Made by a program: the position numbers and the translations under genes | Shown: positions 22,481-37,725 of the stretch, in pieces | How positions within the stretch are numbered: position 1 is the stretch's first letter | Layout of the letters: each line of letters begins with the position of its first letter | The notes under the pieces: generated by a model | The model's input: the letters and a program-made list of their open reading frames with translations, nothing else | Database searches by the model: none | Told to the model about the DNA's origin: nothing | NCBI GenBank assembly: GCA_033239525.1 | Contig: BSYO01000035.1 | Coordinates: 3,568,965-3,632,964, forward strand | Source of the DNA: Nepenthes gracilis | Taxonomy: Eukaryota > Streptophyta > Magnoliopsida > Caryophyllales > Nepenthaceae | Direction: 5' to 3' | Length of the DNA stretch: 64,000 nucleotides

Positions 22481-23584
22481 CTTTCATGGGACAACAATAC
22501 AATAAGCTTAAAATCAAATAGAGACTAAACACTCAATTAGAATGTTTAAACAAATTGAAAATATATGGCAAACCGAACCCAAAATACCCAAACCCCACCT
22601 TGACCAACCACATGAAACCTCACATATAATTCAACACTATAATAAGATCTCATAAATAATATATCAATACTAAATGTCCATATTCTCGTGTACACTGGCA
22701 TAAAAGTCTTGGTGCATTCAAAATTTTAAAGGATACAATCTGAAAAACAAATAATCATCTAATGTTCACAAAAATAAATAAAATTTATCAAACTCTTAAA
22801 GAAAAAACCTGCTAGACTGCAAAATCATCTCTACTTGGTAATTTAATAGCAAATGTACAAACTTTGGCTAGTACTATAATATTGCTTTAATTTAAAATTA
22901 ATAAATATAAGGGTGAGCTTAATATCTAGTAAGTAACATAATCAATAATATAATATGAATAATAACAATCTTAGATACATAATACTAAAGCATGCAAAAT
23001 TAATAATAATGATAGAAGACTCAACAATAGTCCATTTGAGATTCTACTATTTATCGTAACTATAGCTCAAAAGCATCTATAAAGAGCACTAAATTGATGG
23101 GTTTCATTGAACTTAAATATTATGAATACAATAGGGATTCTGTAAAATATAAATCTCAATAATAATATAAGTTTTATTAAATTTATCTTAATAAAGGTTG
23201 TAATAATATGATATATCAAAATAATCTATTTAGATTTTATTCTAACGTTGTGAACCAAAAGTCATGTATTTATATCCCTATTGGCTAAGTAAATATCACG
23301 ATGTAATCAACACTTGTAAGTTTGATATGTAACTAAATTTATAATCTCTTAAGACCTTACCACTATGGGTGTGCAACTGTCTCAAACAAATCTTATATGA
23401 AAATTCCCATCTCTCTATATAGATTCTAGTTCAAGAGAATTTCCCAACTCTCTATATAGAAATCAGTCTCAGATAATCTCATTTCTCTGAACATGTCAAA
23501 CATAAAATCTCTTACTGTGATATATCTCGATACCATACTATATAATAGTCATATGATTATAAGTATCACTTCATAAAAGATAAA

Positions 23585-23589
<5 letters not shown>
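22480..23589 (-). repeat. Antisense gypsy-type LTR, 3' part
   Basis: Read on the minus strand, the block around 22913 (AAGCTCACCCTTATATTT) and the block around 23540-23580 (ATGGTATCGAGATATATCAC, then CTTATAATCATATGACTATT) match the order of the LTRs of element B. A solo LTR (23590-26205) interrupts it; sequence after 26210 (CAACTAGATA) resembles the continuation near 31785. The left limit is approximate. Confidence 0.5.
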
Positions 23590-26210
<2,621 letters not shown>

Positions 26211-27744
26211 ATCAACTAGATATGTAATAGATGTTGGATGCTATAGACTATCTTATGGTTCTATAAATTTTATACTCTTTGATATCATAATATTTTTATG
26301 CAATCTCATCTACCTAATAAAATAGTATTGTAAGAGACATGAACATCCATCAAATCCAAGAGAAAGCTAACCATGGATGTCCATACAAGAGTGCCCCCTC
26401 ACTTTCCCACCTGACCAACTTTTACTTTATAAAAGTCAACTCGAGGTTATTGAACTCTAATTGTTCTTAAATACTTTTAGGATACATTTACACTAAATTA
26501 TATACCTAACTTTTCTAAATTTGGCTCACTACTTGGCCACTAAGGGAAAAAGACCTTTACATGTATAATCTTTTATATTATAAGCCTTTATTTCTATAAT
26601 TTTTTATACGATCATTTTGTAGCATAAAATGACAAATTAATCACTCGACTAATATCTCTAAAGCCCATGACCAACTATTCTTTTCCACTAAAAGATGGCT
26701 ATTCTTTTTTCTACACTTAGTACATTAATTAATATGTACATCCAAGGTTTACTAAACACCATCATACAAATTGTATTCAAGTATGTAGATAAGCCATACT
26801 TAGCTCCTATACCACTTGACTACTTCACTTATTTATCATAGATATAAACAATTTGATATGTAAAATATACAATTGGTCTTTTCTTCATATTATAAAGGCA
26901 CATGACCATCTAAATTAACCCTGTTTCAATGTTATCTATTTTACATAACTAAATTACCATTTCCCCCTTGTGACTAAGGTCTTGGTCACACAGTAATTTT
27001 ATCAATTTTCTAGATCTGCTAACATAATTTATTCAAATCATTAGAAAGTACATAGATCTTTCACATACTAGATTATAAGCATACAAAATAGCAATCCAAC
27101 ACACCAAATGTCATGCTAGGCCCACAGCTAAAGAGAATATTTTTCACAACTTGATAGATCTATTTACCTTTCATACGTTAAACTTTAGTAGGCATGTAAA
27201 TCTAAGACATATTATAAAATGGGCATGAAAAATGTTATATTAACATCCAACTTAACATGCTCAAGCCACGGTCAATGGGTATATTTTACTACCTTATAGA
27301 TGTACTCACATATGATACTTTAGTCATTAGAAGACATGAAAATCTATAACATATTAAATTATAAGCATGTAAAATTAGCCGTAGACCTTTAAAATAGTCA
27401 CTCACGCAACGGCCAAAGGGATCCTTGTCCATCAAAAGACTTGTAGATCTACAACCTATCAAGAGAATGGCATAAAAGATTTACAAGTGACACTTAAAAT
27501 AATCATACAAGGTCATAGCTAAAGGAGAATATCTTACTCTTTCATATACTTGCATATTATTTCATGGATCTCACCTTTTTTTTAACCTTGAATATATAGA
27601 TCTGCCAATGCTACTCAAGATCCATTTGATCAATATGAAAGCCAAATTGTGACAATTATAAAATTTTGAAAAAAAGCTCATAATTATTATAATAGAAGAC
27701 TTAAAAATCAAAACACTAAAGAGAGATAAGAAATGAGTTATAAA
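26211..27744. other. AT-rich DNA of unclear origin
   Basis: The first part may continue the antisense LTR broken at 23589. No coding seen. A degenerate tandem repeat occupies 27041-27570. It ends where the RT of element C begins abruptly. Confidence 0.4.
27041..27570. repeat. Degenerate tandem repeat, about 105-143 bp period
   Basis: Four diverged units start at about 27041, 27184, 27325 and 27430. Each opens with a CATTAGAAGACATGNAAATCT-like phrase, and three continue with ACATATTA or similar followed by GCATG or GCATA. Confidence 0.55.
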
Positions 27745-27750
27745 AACACT

Positions 27751-28850
27751 TTGAGATTGTGTGTGGATTATCGGGAGTTAAATAAAATCACTATTAAAAA
27801 TAAATATCATTTGCCTAGGATCGATGATCTTTTTGACCAGTTACAGGGAGCCTGCGTATTTTCTAAGATTGATCTTCGATCTAGATTTCATCAGCTTTGG
27901 ATTAAGTAGGAGGATGTGGCAAAAACGGCATTCCAAATGAGGTATGGCCACCACGAGTTTATAGTAATGCTGTTTGGGTTAACAAACGCTCCTGTCACCT
28001 TTATAGATTTAATGAACTGAGTCTTTCAGCCTTATTTGGATAAATTTATGGTAGTCTTTATCAATGATATCATTATCTAATCTAAGATTAATAAACAGCA
28101 TGAGGGGCATTTAAGAACTGTGCTCCAAACTTTTGAGAGCATAAGTTATTTACAAAACTAAATAACTGTGAATTTTGATTGGATAAAGTAGGATTCCTAG
28201 GCCATATTATTTCTAAGAATGCTATTTTGGTCGATCTGAGAAAGATTGAGGCTGTTGTAAATTGAAGTCATCCGACTTCAGTGATCGAGGTTGGAAGTTT
28301 TTGGGCATGGCTGGATATTATTGTAGATTCGTGGAGAATTTTTTTCGAATTGCTATGCCACTCACCTAGTTAACAAAAAAGAATGCTGAATTTGAATGGA
28401 TCAAGGAATGTGAGCAAAGTTTTCAAACACTAAATGACCGATTAACCATTGCCCTGATTTTGATTATTCCGAATAGAATGGGTGGATTGTTAGTTTGCTG
28501 TGATGCCTCTAAGATTGGGCTGGGTTGCGTCCTAATGCAATACGGGAAGGTGATTGCTTATGGATCCCGATAATTAAAGGTTCATGAAAGAAATTATCCA
28601 ACACATGATTTAGAACTAGTTGTCATGGTGTTTGCATTGAAAATCTAGAGACATTATCTGTACGGCGAGAAATGTTTTATAAATTCTGACCATAAGAGCT
28701 TAAAGTATTTATTTTTATAAAATGAGTTAAATATGAGGCAGAGGTGGTGGATCAAATTTCTAAACAACTATGACCATGAGATCCTTTATCAGCCGGGGAA
28801 AACCAATGTGGTGGCTGATACTTTGAGTCACCGATCAAACTTTATGGTGA
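27751..28850 (+). pseudogene. pol: Element C reverse transcriptase and RNase H
   Basis: A Ty3/gypsy RT starts mid-domain at [19 protein letters not shown] with no gag or protease upstream. [13 protein letters not shown] and FGLTNAP follow. The active site reads VVFINDIII (28050-28076) instead of FIDD, so the first catalytic Asp is Asn. RNase H is present (GGLLVCCDASKIGLG, then MRQRWWIKFL and VVADTL). In-frame stops occur at 27907, 28018 and 28078, and there are frameshifts after 28140. This is the best local guide to what element A lost. Confidence 0.85.
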
Positions 28851-28919
28851 GACTATAGATTAAGGAGATGGAAATACTGGATTGCGTTAAGCATTGCAAT
28901 ATTCAGTGGTACATTAAAG

Positions 28920-30440
28920 GTAATCGGATGCTACTATCTTATCTTCAAGTACAGTCAGAGGTGTTATAGAGAATCAAAGAAGGGCAAATGAATGTCCCTT
29001 TCTTGATGGAGATTGCAGGAAACTTAGAGAAGGACTCCAAAGTGGATTTTAATATTCGGGCTGATGGAATCCTGAGATTTAAGGATCAGTTGTGTGTACC
29101 TGAAAATAATGAGCTTAAGGAAGAAATTATGAGAGAAACCCACCGAACCAGATATACACTTCACCCTAAAATTAATAAAATGCACTAGGATTTGATAAAA
29201 CTATTCTGGTAGAGAAATATGAAAAAGAAAATTTTAACTTTTGTGAATAAATATCTTATTTGTTAGCAGTTGAAGGCTAAGAGAAGGAAACCGGCTGGAT
29301 TGTTGTAATCGATACCCATCCCAAGTTGGAAATTGGAGGAAATTGCGATGGATTTTGTATTTGATTTGCCCTAAACTTCAAAGAACCACGACACCATATG
29401 GGTTATCATTGACAGGATGACCGAATCGGCCCATTTCTTAGTGATTCGGATGACCGACTCCCTGGATCAATTGGCGAGGCTTTATATTAATGAGATTGTT
29501 AGGCTCCATGGTGTGGTAGCTTCAATTGTATCCGACGAAAACTCAAGATTTGTCTCAAAATTTTGGGAAAGCTTATAGCGAAAATTGGGGATAGGATCGA
29601 AACTCAACACAACTGATTATCCCCAAACAGATGGTCAATTGAAGCGCACCATTCAAATCTTAGAGGACATGTTAAGGGCCTTAATTTTAGAGATGAAGGG
29701 TGGCTGGGATTTTCACTTGGTTCTAGCAGAATTTGCTTATAATAGTAGTTACAAGGCAAGTATTGGTATGACACCGTTTGAAGCCCTATATGAGAAGAAA
29801 TGTCGATCGCCTATTCACTGGAAAGAAACAGGAAATAGGCGACTATTTGGTCTAGAAATTATTAAGAAAATGATAGAAAAAATCAGGTTGATACATGAAA
29901 ATTCAAAAGTAGCTCAAAGTAGGCAGAAGAGCTATGCGGACAAAAAAAGATCAGCACTGAAGTTTAAAATTGATGATTTTGTATTTCTGAAGGTATCACC
30001 ATCAAAAGGGACGATTCGATTTGGAGTTAAAGGAAAGTTAAAATCGAGGTTTATAGGGCTCTTTGACATTTTGGAAAAAGTTGGCAAAGTAGCATACCGG
30101 TTCGCCTTGCCTCCAAATTTGGCTGAGGTTCATGACTTGTTTATGTATCCATGCTTCGTAAATATGTCCACAATCCAACATATGTAATAGATTCGGAGCC
30201 ACTAACTATTGGAGAAAACTTATCTTATATTGAGAAAACATTGCAGATTTTAGACCGAAGGAATCAAATATTGTGTACCAAGACCATCCTTCTAGTAAAA
30301 GTCTTATGGAGAAATCACTTTCCTAAGCAAGCCACATGGGAACGTGAAGCAGAAATTCGGAGCAAGTACCCAAAACTATTCCAATCAGGGATGTGTATAT
30401 ATAAGTATTGTTTAATTTTGAGAATGAAATTTTATAAGTA
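28920..30440 (+). pseudogene. pol: Element C integrase and chromodomain-like tail
   Basis: The zinc-binding part (HRTRYTLHPK, YLIC) and core follow RNase H. Catalytic positions read MDFVFDLP (Asp kept), SDENSRF (Asp kept) and DGQLKRTIQ, where the expected Glu is Lys. A 200-codon open stretch (29585-30187) covers the core end and GPY-like part to AEVHDLF. A shift near 30150 moves to the tail: YIEKTLQILDRRN, VLWRNHFPKQATWE, SKYPKLF. The tail is the chromodomain-like end of the Tekay/Del type. Stops upstream (29188, 29211, 29265, 29308, 29372, 29577) show long decay. Confidence 0.85.
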
Positions 30441-30448
30441 GAGAAAAT

Positions 30449-30691
30449 TGTAAGGACCGGGTTTTTAGGATTTAGTCACTCATGACCCCAACAGAAAAGA
30501 AATCGACCGAGGTAACATGAAGGCCGGTTAAGAAGTGTTGACTAGAAATAAAGTGTTAACTGAAAATTTTGTGTTGATCGGAACTAGGTAGTTAACCGAA
30601 AATTTTGTGTTGACTAGAAATATAGTGTTGATCGAAATTAGGAAGTTAACCCAAAATAACCATGAACCGTGATCTGTCAATAAACAGTATC
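30449..30691 (+). repeat. Start of element C's 3' LTR, truncated
   Basis: TGTAAGGACCGGG begins just after the purine-rich AAGTAGAGAAAAT. It is cut off by an antisense LTR at 30692. It contains a 72-bp period repeat (30535 and 30607) built from GTGTTGACTAGAAAT and AGTTAACCGAAAATTT phrases. Confidence 0.5.
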
Positions 30692-31801
30692 TGAGACAAT
30701 TCAAATCCAAAATCCATAATTAATATCCAAATCTGATCACATAGGAGAAATTTTTATCTCAAATCAATATATAGCACATCTACAATAGATAAAAATATAA
30801 ATATAATAATCTAAACATCCTTACACCAACGATAAATCTGAAAAAAAATATATAGCCCCATAAATTCTAACAAAATAAAGCAAAATATTAAAATATATCT
30901 CTAGAGTATAAAATTAACACTCTCTTCCGTTGGGCCTCAATATTTCTTGCCACAACCTTTTATCCAACTCTAGAATTATCATATCTATGCCTGCTATTTT
31001 GAAAGAAGGAAAAATAATAAGAGTGAGCCAAATACCAAACAAGTGATAACAAATCTAAAAACAATAAGGAATGATAATAAATATATCAAATATACAATAT
31101 ATAACGTATGCCAAGAATCATGAACAATAATACAATATCTAACAGATTAATATACCCAAGAAAATATATTTCATCGCATCTACAATTCAAATATATAAGA
31201 AAGACATGTCACTCTAAATAATGATATGACAAATATCATAAGATTTTACCAATAAGAGGCAAGATCCCTCAGAATCCGATTTCACAAGAAATAAAAAGGA
31301 TTTCTTGGTCCGAATATCAGTATGAACAACTTGAAAATCGAATAACAATAAGCATGGATTCCATTGAATCCGAATATCGTAAAACCCGACACATGAATTC
31401 TACCGATTATAACTCATGGATTCAATTGAATCCCAAACCCATGAGGTATTACAACGATAAAATATCATAATGAATCTCCTTGGACCTTATTCTTTCACCG
31501 TGAACCAAAGGTCGCGTATTTACACCCTTAATGGTTGGGTAAGTACGATGAGGTTATCCATGATATTCTCACAATCCCTACAGTCTTCCCAGAGGTTATA
31601 CTCGTAGTATACCCATACTATCCGTGATACCCTTCGCCAAATGATATTCCTGACATCATCTTTTATAATAGTCACATGACTATAAGTATCTATTCATAAT
31701 AAATAATATATCTCATTATCACTAATATATGAAAATTAGTATCGGATAAGTGTAGACTACGCTAAGGTATTATAACCTTCCATTCAACTAGATACTTTAG
31801 T
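30692..31801 (-). repeat. Antisense LTR, 3' part (left of element B)
   Basis: The reverse complement follows the end of element B's own LTR: GGCTCACTCTTATTATTTTTC at about 31035, CTAGAGTTG, and AGGCCCAACGG blocks, ending near TGAGAC at 30692. It stops at the ACTTTAGT insertion point and continues at 42084. Both halves add up to about 2.9 kb, the size of element B's LTRs, and no antisense internal region adjoins either side, so it is a solo LTR that received element B. Confidence 0.75.
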
Positions 31802-31870
31802 TGTGACATTCCGGATATTTTAAATTTAATATAAATTATATATAACAAATATATTTAAAAAAAGGATTAA

Positions 31871-31922
<52 letters not shown>

Positions 31923-34625
31923 GGAAGAACTGAGCGAAGAAGAAGGAGAGGAAAGAGGGAGAAACGGCCGGCCAATCTCTGCAATGCCTTCTCCTTCTCC
32001 TGCTGACCGGTCGAAATAATTTCTTCCCTTCTTCCTCTCGGTCGTCAATGACGTTTTTTGCCCTCCCCGTTTCTTCATCGCTTCAAAAATCACTGCTTTC
32101 TTTTTTTTTCCTTCTGCTTCTTCTTCTGTTATGGTTGCGGGAAAAATCGGGGAAAGCAGGAGCAAGAAAAGCGTGGCCCATGGTTTTTCACTGCTGTCGC
32201 TGCCAAGGATTGTCACCGGAATTGTCAAAGCCGCCGTCGTTGGAATTTTTCATTAATCTGGCAATTTGATTTGAGTTTCTTACAATAATCCGTGAATTTT
32301 CTTCTCCAATTTTTATGTCCATTCCTTTTGATTGTGTATCCGGATGATGAAAGAATTATTGTATGTGGGTAAATTTTGGAGGATTGTAATTAAAATTAGG
32401 CCGTTGATGAGAAATTGGGAAAACAGAGCTTCGACTCTGTCGAGGAATCCCTAAGAAATTTATGTGATTTGGTGCTCAAAATAATTAGTATATAAAATTT
32501 ACAGTCCTCTGTTAAATCATGGGAGTTAAAATTTTCATTTCAAGGATTTGATTTTGAAAAATTTTGGTTTAGTGAAGTTAGGGCAAAAAGAGCCCTTGGC
32601 TCAATGGAAACAGCAATTTAGGCTACCGTTAAAATTAAGGCTTAAGGTTTAAAATCTTCATACAATGAAGATACACAATTTCTAATTTACATGAGGGATA
32701 GTTTAATTGGTGATAAGTTGAGGAATTGAGAAGGAACAGTCGCCAATTGACTCCTGAAAAATGAAGATGATATGCGTGCATCTGTGTTGTGGGTGTGGAT
32801 CAGTAGGCATGTGTCTGTGTTGTCTACTGGCATTGTGCTACCATGTACGTGTAGGTGTGTGTATGTGCAGGTGTGGCTTTGTGGGTGTGTGGGTAGAGTG
32901 TGATGTATGCCGTAATTATGTTGTTTATATGTAAGTGTATTTATGTGAATATATATATGGGAAATGGCAGATTTAAATCAGTAGATGTGGAAGTGTATAT
33001 TGTCTATGCGTGTAGCCGTGTGAGTGTGTGGGTGGCCGAGTGTGTGTATCTATATATTGAAATTGTTAATTATTTAAGGAGAAGGTTATCGGTAATTATT
33101 ATTTTGATGGGATTATTATGGAATTAGTTGGAATAGTTAAAGAAGATGAGAATTGTATGTTAGTTTGATAACGATAAAATTTAGGATATTTTTTGGCCTT
33201 AGAGATAATTTTGAGACACCAAATTAGTTAGAAGAATTTAATAAAATATTAAAGCATTCGATCGAACATTTGAAATATCCTTGGTACCGTTACTTTCCTC
33301 CCGATAATGTCATTATTTGTGTCATCTTTGAATTGTGTGTGTATAATCTTTATCAACACCGAACGATAAATTTTTTATTGAAATTGTAAAGCTTTCTTTG
33401 TGTCATATTTGATAGCGTGAGTAGTTGAGTTATTGACTTTCTATGATCAAAGTTAAGGAGAGCGAATAAAAATACTAAGGTATCTAGTTTAATGAGAGGT
33501 TACAACACCTTAACGTGGTCTACACTTATCCAATACTGATTTTCGTATCATGGTGGTAATGAGGTATATTATTTACTGTGGAGGAATACTTATAACCATG
33601 TGACCATCGTAGGAGATAATATCAGAGATATCATTTGGCGAGGGGTATCACAGATTTTATTGGCATGCTAAGGGTATAACCTCTAGGAGGACTGTAGGGG
33701 TAGTGGGATATCATAGATAACCTCGTTGCACTTACCTAACCGTTGGGGGCATAAATACGTCGTCTTTAGTTCATGATGGCAGAATAAGGTCCAACGAGAT
33801 TTATTGTGATATTCGTTATTTTCATACCTCATGAGTTTGAAATTTGGTTGAATTCACGTGTTATATTTAGTAGAATTCATGGGTCAAATTTTACTATATT
33901 CAAATTCAGTGGAATTCATGTTATTTCTTTGTATTCGGATTTCAGGTTGTTCATGCAAATATTCAGACCCAGAGATCCCTTTTATTTCTTGTGCGATCAT
34001 ATTTTGAGAGATCTTGCTTCTTGTTGATGAAATTTTATGATCTTTGTTACATCAGTATTTGGAGTAATCCACCTTTCTTAAGCATTTGAATCATAAATGT
34101 GATGAATTGTATATTCTTAGAAATATATTGATCTGTTAGATATTGTATTATTATTTGTAATTTTTGCTATACATAATATATTGTATATTTTAGATCTTTA
34201 TTATTATTTCCTATTTATTTTCGGATTTGATGTCACTTGTTGGGTATTTGGCTCACTCTTTTTATTTTTCTTTTATCCAATATAGTAGGCTAGATGAGGA
34301 TGACTCTAGAATTGAGTAAAGAATTGTGGCGAGATAGATTGAGGCCCAATTGGACATAGTATTGAAATAATACTCTAGAGATATATTTTGATATTTTGCT
34401 TCTTTTTGTTTGGATATTTTTGATACTATGTAGTTCTTTTTCGGATTTATTTTCATATGAGAATATTTGAATTATTATGGTTGTATTTTATTAGTTGGGG
34501 ATGCACTAAAAATACATACATACATACATACATATATATATATATATATGTTAGTTGAGAATTTACATTTATTTTATATGATTAGGTTGGAACATTAGTT
34601 ATGGATTTGAGTTAGGAATGTCACA
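31802..34625 (+). repeat. 5' LTR of element B
   Basis: 2824 bp, TGTGACATTC to GGAATGTCACA. It contains an AAT microsatellite of about 17 units (31871-31921), a CT-rich to GC-rich leader, a GT-rich tract (32770-33040) and a TGGCTCACTC motif followed by a pyrimidine tract ending in AG at 34285. A run of ATAC/TA dinucleotides lies at 34513-34549. Numerous base differences from the 3' LTR show that insertion was not recent. Confidence 0.85.
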
Positions 34626-34632
34626 ACTTTTA

Positions 34633-34643
34633 TGGTATTAGAA
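34633..34643 (+). other. Primer binding site of element B (decayed)
   Basis: TGGTATTAGAA resembles TGGTATCAGAG (iMet tRNA) and sits 7 bp after the LTR end. Confidence 0.6.
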
Positions 34644-34912
34644 TTAAAATGCTGTGAGAGTATTGAGGATTTTAGGAATGTTGATATTTGGCAATGTTAG
34701 ACAATTCGGTGATATTGGAGGACCTAGGGTCATTTTTTTAGAGCTTTCGGCCATGATTAAGAACAATATAGACAGAGAAATATATATAATAAATAAATAG
34801 TAATAATTTAAAATATTAAATTATTTTATTCTATTGCAGCGATGTTTAACTAGGATAGCATCCACCGTGGGAGTTCAAGGGAGGCCCAGGACCGTTAGCG
34901 GCACCTGCTGAT

Positions 34913-35830
34913 ATGGCCAGGGTAGTTGATACTCTACACCAGCTCACTAGATTGGTGACTCAGGCTGTTGGAGCACAAGTTCTGGGACACGCATCGGCAA
35001 AGAAGAAAAAGAAGAATAAGAAGAAGAGGAATCTATTTAAAGATTTCATGGATTGGAGACTTTCGAAATTCATGGGAGAGCTAGACCCTACTGAAGCCGA
35101 CTATTGGATGGCAAGACTAAAAAAAGCTTTCGCAGTGATTGAGTGTCCTTCTATTGATCAGGTTCACTTTGCTGCGTATAAGCTTAGTGGTGAGGTAGAA
35201 CATTGGTGGAAGGCGAAATTACAAGAGCTTGGACCTGAGGCTGATTCTATCACTTGGGATGCATTTCGAGAAATGTTTAATGACAAGTACTTTCCCAAGA
35301 ATGTAAGGACCTGAAAGGAAAAAGAGTTTCTTCATTTAGAGCAAGGCTTGATGACGGTTTCCTAGTATGAGGCCAAGTTCAAAGAACTATCGCGTTATAC
35401 TCCACACTTTGTTGCTGATAAGGTTCAGAAGGCAGAAAGGTTCTAACAGGGATTAGCATATCCTATTCATTGTCTTATTGCACCATTTGAGCTTCAGGAT
35501 TTTGGAGTGATTTTTCGGAGGGCTCTGATTTTAGAGGAGTTGGACAGCAAGGCTCCGATACCCTTGCCGAGTACCAATGAAGCTACTAGACCGCCGACAC
35601 ATCAATCAAAGAAGCACAAGACGTGTTTCAAATGTGGGAAGTGGGGACATGTTTTTAGGGTCTGCCGAGTTAAGCAATTGACCCCTTCGATGCCATTGAA
35701 GACTGTGACTATTCCTCAGACATCAGAGACACTGCCAACTGGACCTATACCAGGTCTACAATCTCGATCAATTATTTGCTACAGCTGTGGAGAGGCTGGA
35801 CATTATTCTCGAGATTGTTGGGCTTCAGGG
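34913..35830 (+). pseudogene. gag: Element B gag with two CCHC knuckles
   Basis: The frame opens at 34913 and shows the capsid signature MGELDPTEADYWMARLKKAF, FAAYKLSGEVEHWW and FREMFNDKYFPKNVRT. TGA at 35312, TAG at 35363 and TAA at 35444 interrupt it, all in one frame. A downstream open part carries two nucleocapsid knuckles: CFKCGKWGHVFRVC (about 35620-35661) and CYSCGEAGHYSRDC (about 35780-35820). Two knuckles differ from the single one visible in element A. A Lys-rich run (KKKKKNKKKR) after residue 30 may act in nuclear or RNA binding. Confidence 0.88.
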
Positions 35831-35869
35831 AAATTCGTACCACAAAGTAAGTCAAAGATTCCAATTTCA

Positions 35870-36240
35870 GGAAAAGTGTTCGCATTGATAGAGCAAGATG
35901 CCACAGCTTCCCCGACAGTTGTGGAAGGTATTCTTCCTATCTTTTCCATATCTACTCATGTGTTGATCGATTCTAGTTCCACCCATTCCTTTGTGTTACT
36001 GGCCTTTGCCGCAAGACTTGGGATAAAAGTGGCACCCTAAGATTTTATTTTATTAGTTTCGACACCAGTTGGCGAGTCTATCCTACTCACTGAGGTGTAC
36101 CCTTGATGCATTATTCATGTTGGTGATTATGAGTTGCCAGTTGATCTCATTCCATTAGGGATGGTGAGTTTTTATATGATTTTAGAGATGGACTGGTTAG
36201 CTACCTACTATGCCCGAGTGGATTGTTTTTGAAAGTTTGT
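35870..36240 (+). pseudogene. pol: Element B aspartic protease
   Basis: THVLIDSSSTHSFVLL near 35957 is the protease active-site block. The usual D-S-G reads D-S-S, which should abolish activity. LVSTPVGES and FYMILEMDWLATYYARVD follow in the same frame, with stops at 36038, 36104 and 36230. It is fused in frame downstream of the gag zinc knuckles, as is normal in this lineage. Confidence 0.85.
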
Positions 36241-37725
36241 GACCTTCTCTATTGATGGGATTAAGGAGTTTGAGTTTTGTGGCTTTCGAAGCCATGCCGT
36301 GACTCCTATGATTTCAGTCTTACATGATCGCCATCTACTTCATAGTGGGTGTTGGGGATTCTTGGCCTTCGTGTCTTCAACCACATTAGAGGAACGACAA
36401 ATTGAGGATATTGATGTAGTTCAAAAGTTTGTAGATATCTTCCCTGATGAGCTACCTGGCTTACCCCCTAACCATGAAATTAAATTCACGATCGACTTGT
36501 TACCGGGAGTTGTAACGATCTCTAGAGCACCATACCGAGTGGCTCCTGCTGAGTTAAAAGAGTTAAAAATTTAGTTGCAAGGCCTTTTGGATCAAGGATT
36601 CATTAGACCTAGTGTCTCACTATAGGGAGCACCTGTGCTATTTGTTAAAAAGAAAGATGGTTCAATACGATTATGTATTGACTATAGGGAGCTCAACAAA
36701 TTAACCATCAAGAATAAATATCCACTGCCCCGGATAGATAATCTTTTTGACTAGTTACAGGGAACAAGTGTGTTTTCAAAAATCAATCTAAGGTCAGGCT
36801 ACCATCAATTGAAGATCAAGGAGAGTGACGTTTCAAAGACGCCCTTTCGATCTAGATATGGACTTTATGAGTTTCTAGTGATGCCTTTTGGCCTAACAAA
36901 TGCACCCGCTACGTTCATAGATCTAATTATTAGAGTATTCAAGCCCTTGTTGGACAATTTCATTGTGGTCTTCATCGACGATATTCTGATCTACTCCAAG
37001 GGAACCGTGGAGCATGGGGAGCATTTAAGAATTGTGCTTCAAAAGTTGCGAGAAGAGCGTTTGTATGCCAAGCTCAAGAAGTGTGAGTTTTGGCTAAAAG
37101 AAATCACATTTTTGGGTCATGTCATTTCAGGATTCGGAGTATCTGTGGATCCATCAAAAGTTGAGGCAATAACGAATTGGGCTCGTCCTACCACTCCGTC
37201 TAAGGTGAGGATCTTTCTTGGATTAGCCAGGTATTATAGGAGGTTTGTGGAGGGGTTTTCTAGTATTGCAATGCCAATGACAAAATTGACATAGAAAAAT
37301 GAAAAATTTGTTCGGTCCAATGATTGTGAACAAAGTTTTCAAGAATTGAAGCAGAGATTGACCGCTACACCTATTCTGACTATTCTGCAATGATCAGGTG
37401 GATTTGTTGTATATTGTGACGCTTCACAGAAAGGCCTAGGCTGTGTATTGATGCAATACGGGAAGGTAATCGCCTATGGACTCATGATCTAGAGTTTGCG
37501 GCAATTGTCTTTGCATTAAAGCTTTGGAAACATTATTATGGGGGGAGGAGTTAATTATTTATATTGATCATAAAAGTTTGAAATACCTCTTCTCACAGAA
37601 AAAGCTGAATATGCGTCAAAGACGGTGGATGGACCTTCTTAAAGATTATGATTGTCAGATATTGTATCAACTAAGTAAGGCGAATGTGGTGGTGGACACG
37701 CTTAGTAGGAAGTCAGCCGGTCTTT
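36239..37725 (+). pseudogene. pol: Element B reverse transcriptase and RNase H
   Basis: RT starts at FVDIFPDELPGLPPNHEIKF and keeps [31 protein letters not shown] (Asp to Asn at the conserved KIDL), [10 protein letters not shown] and an intact [13 protein letters not shown] at about 36960-37000. RNase H shows GGFVVYCDASQKGLGCVLM (about 37400) but then a short deletion near 37480, joining AYGL to THDLEF and losing about a dozen residues. A frameshift follows. Stops are at 36572, 36623, 36752, 37292 and 37391. Confidence 0.9.
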
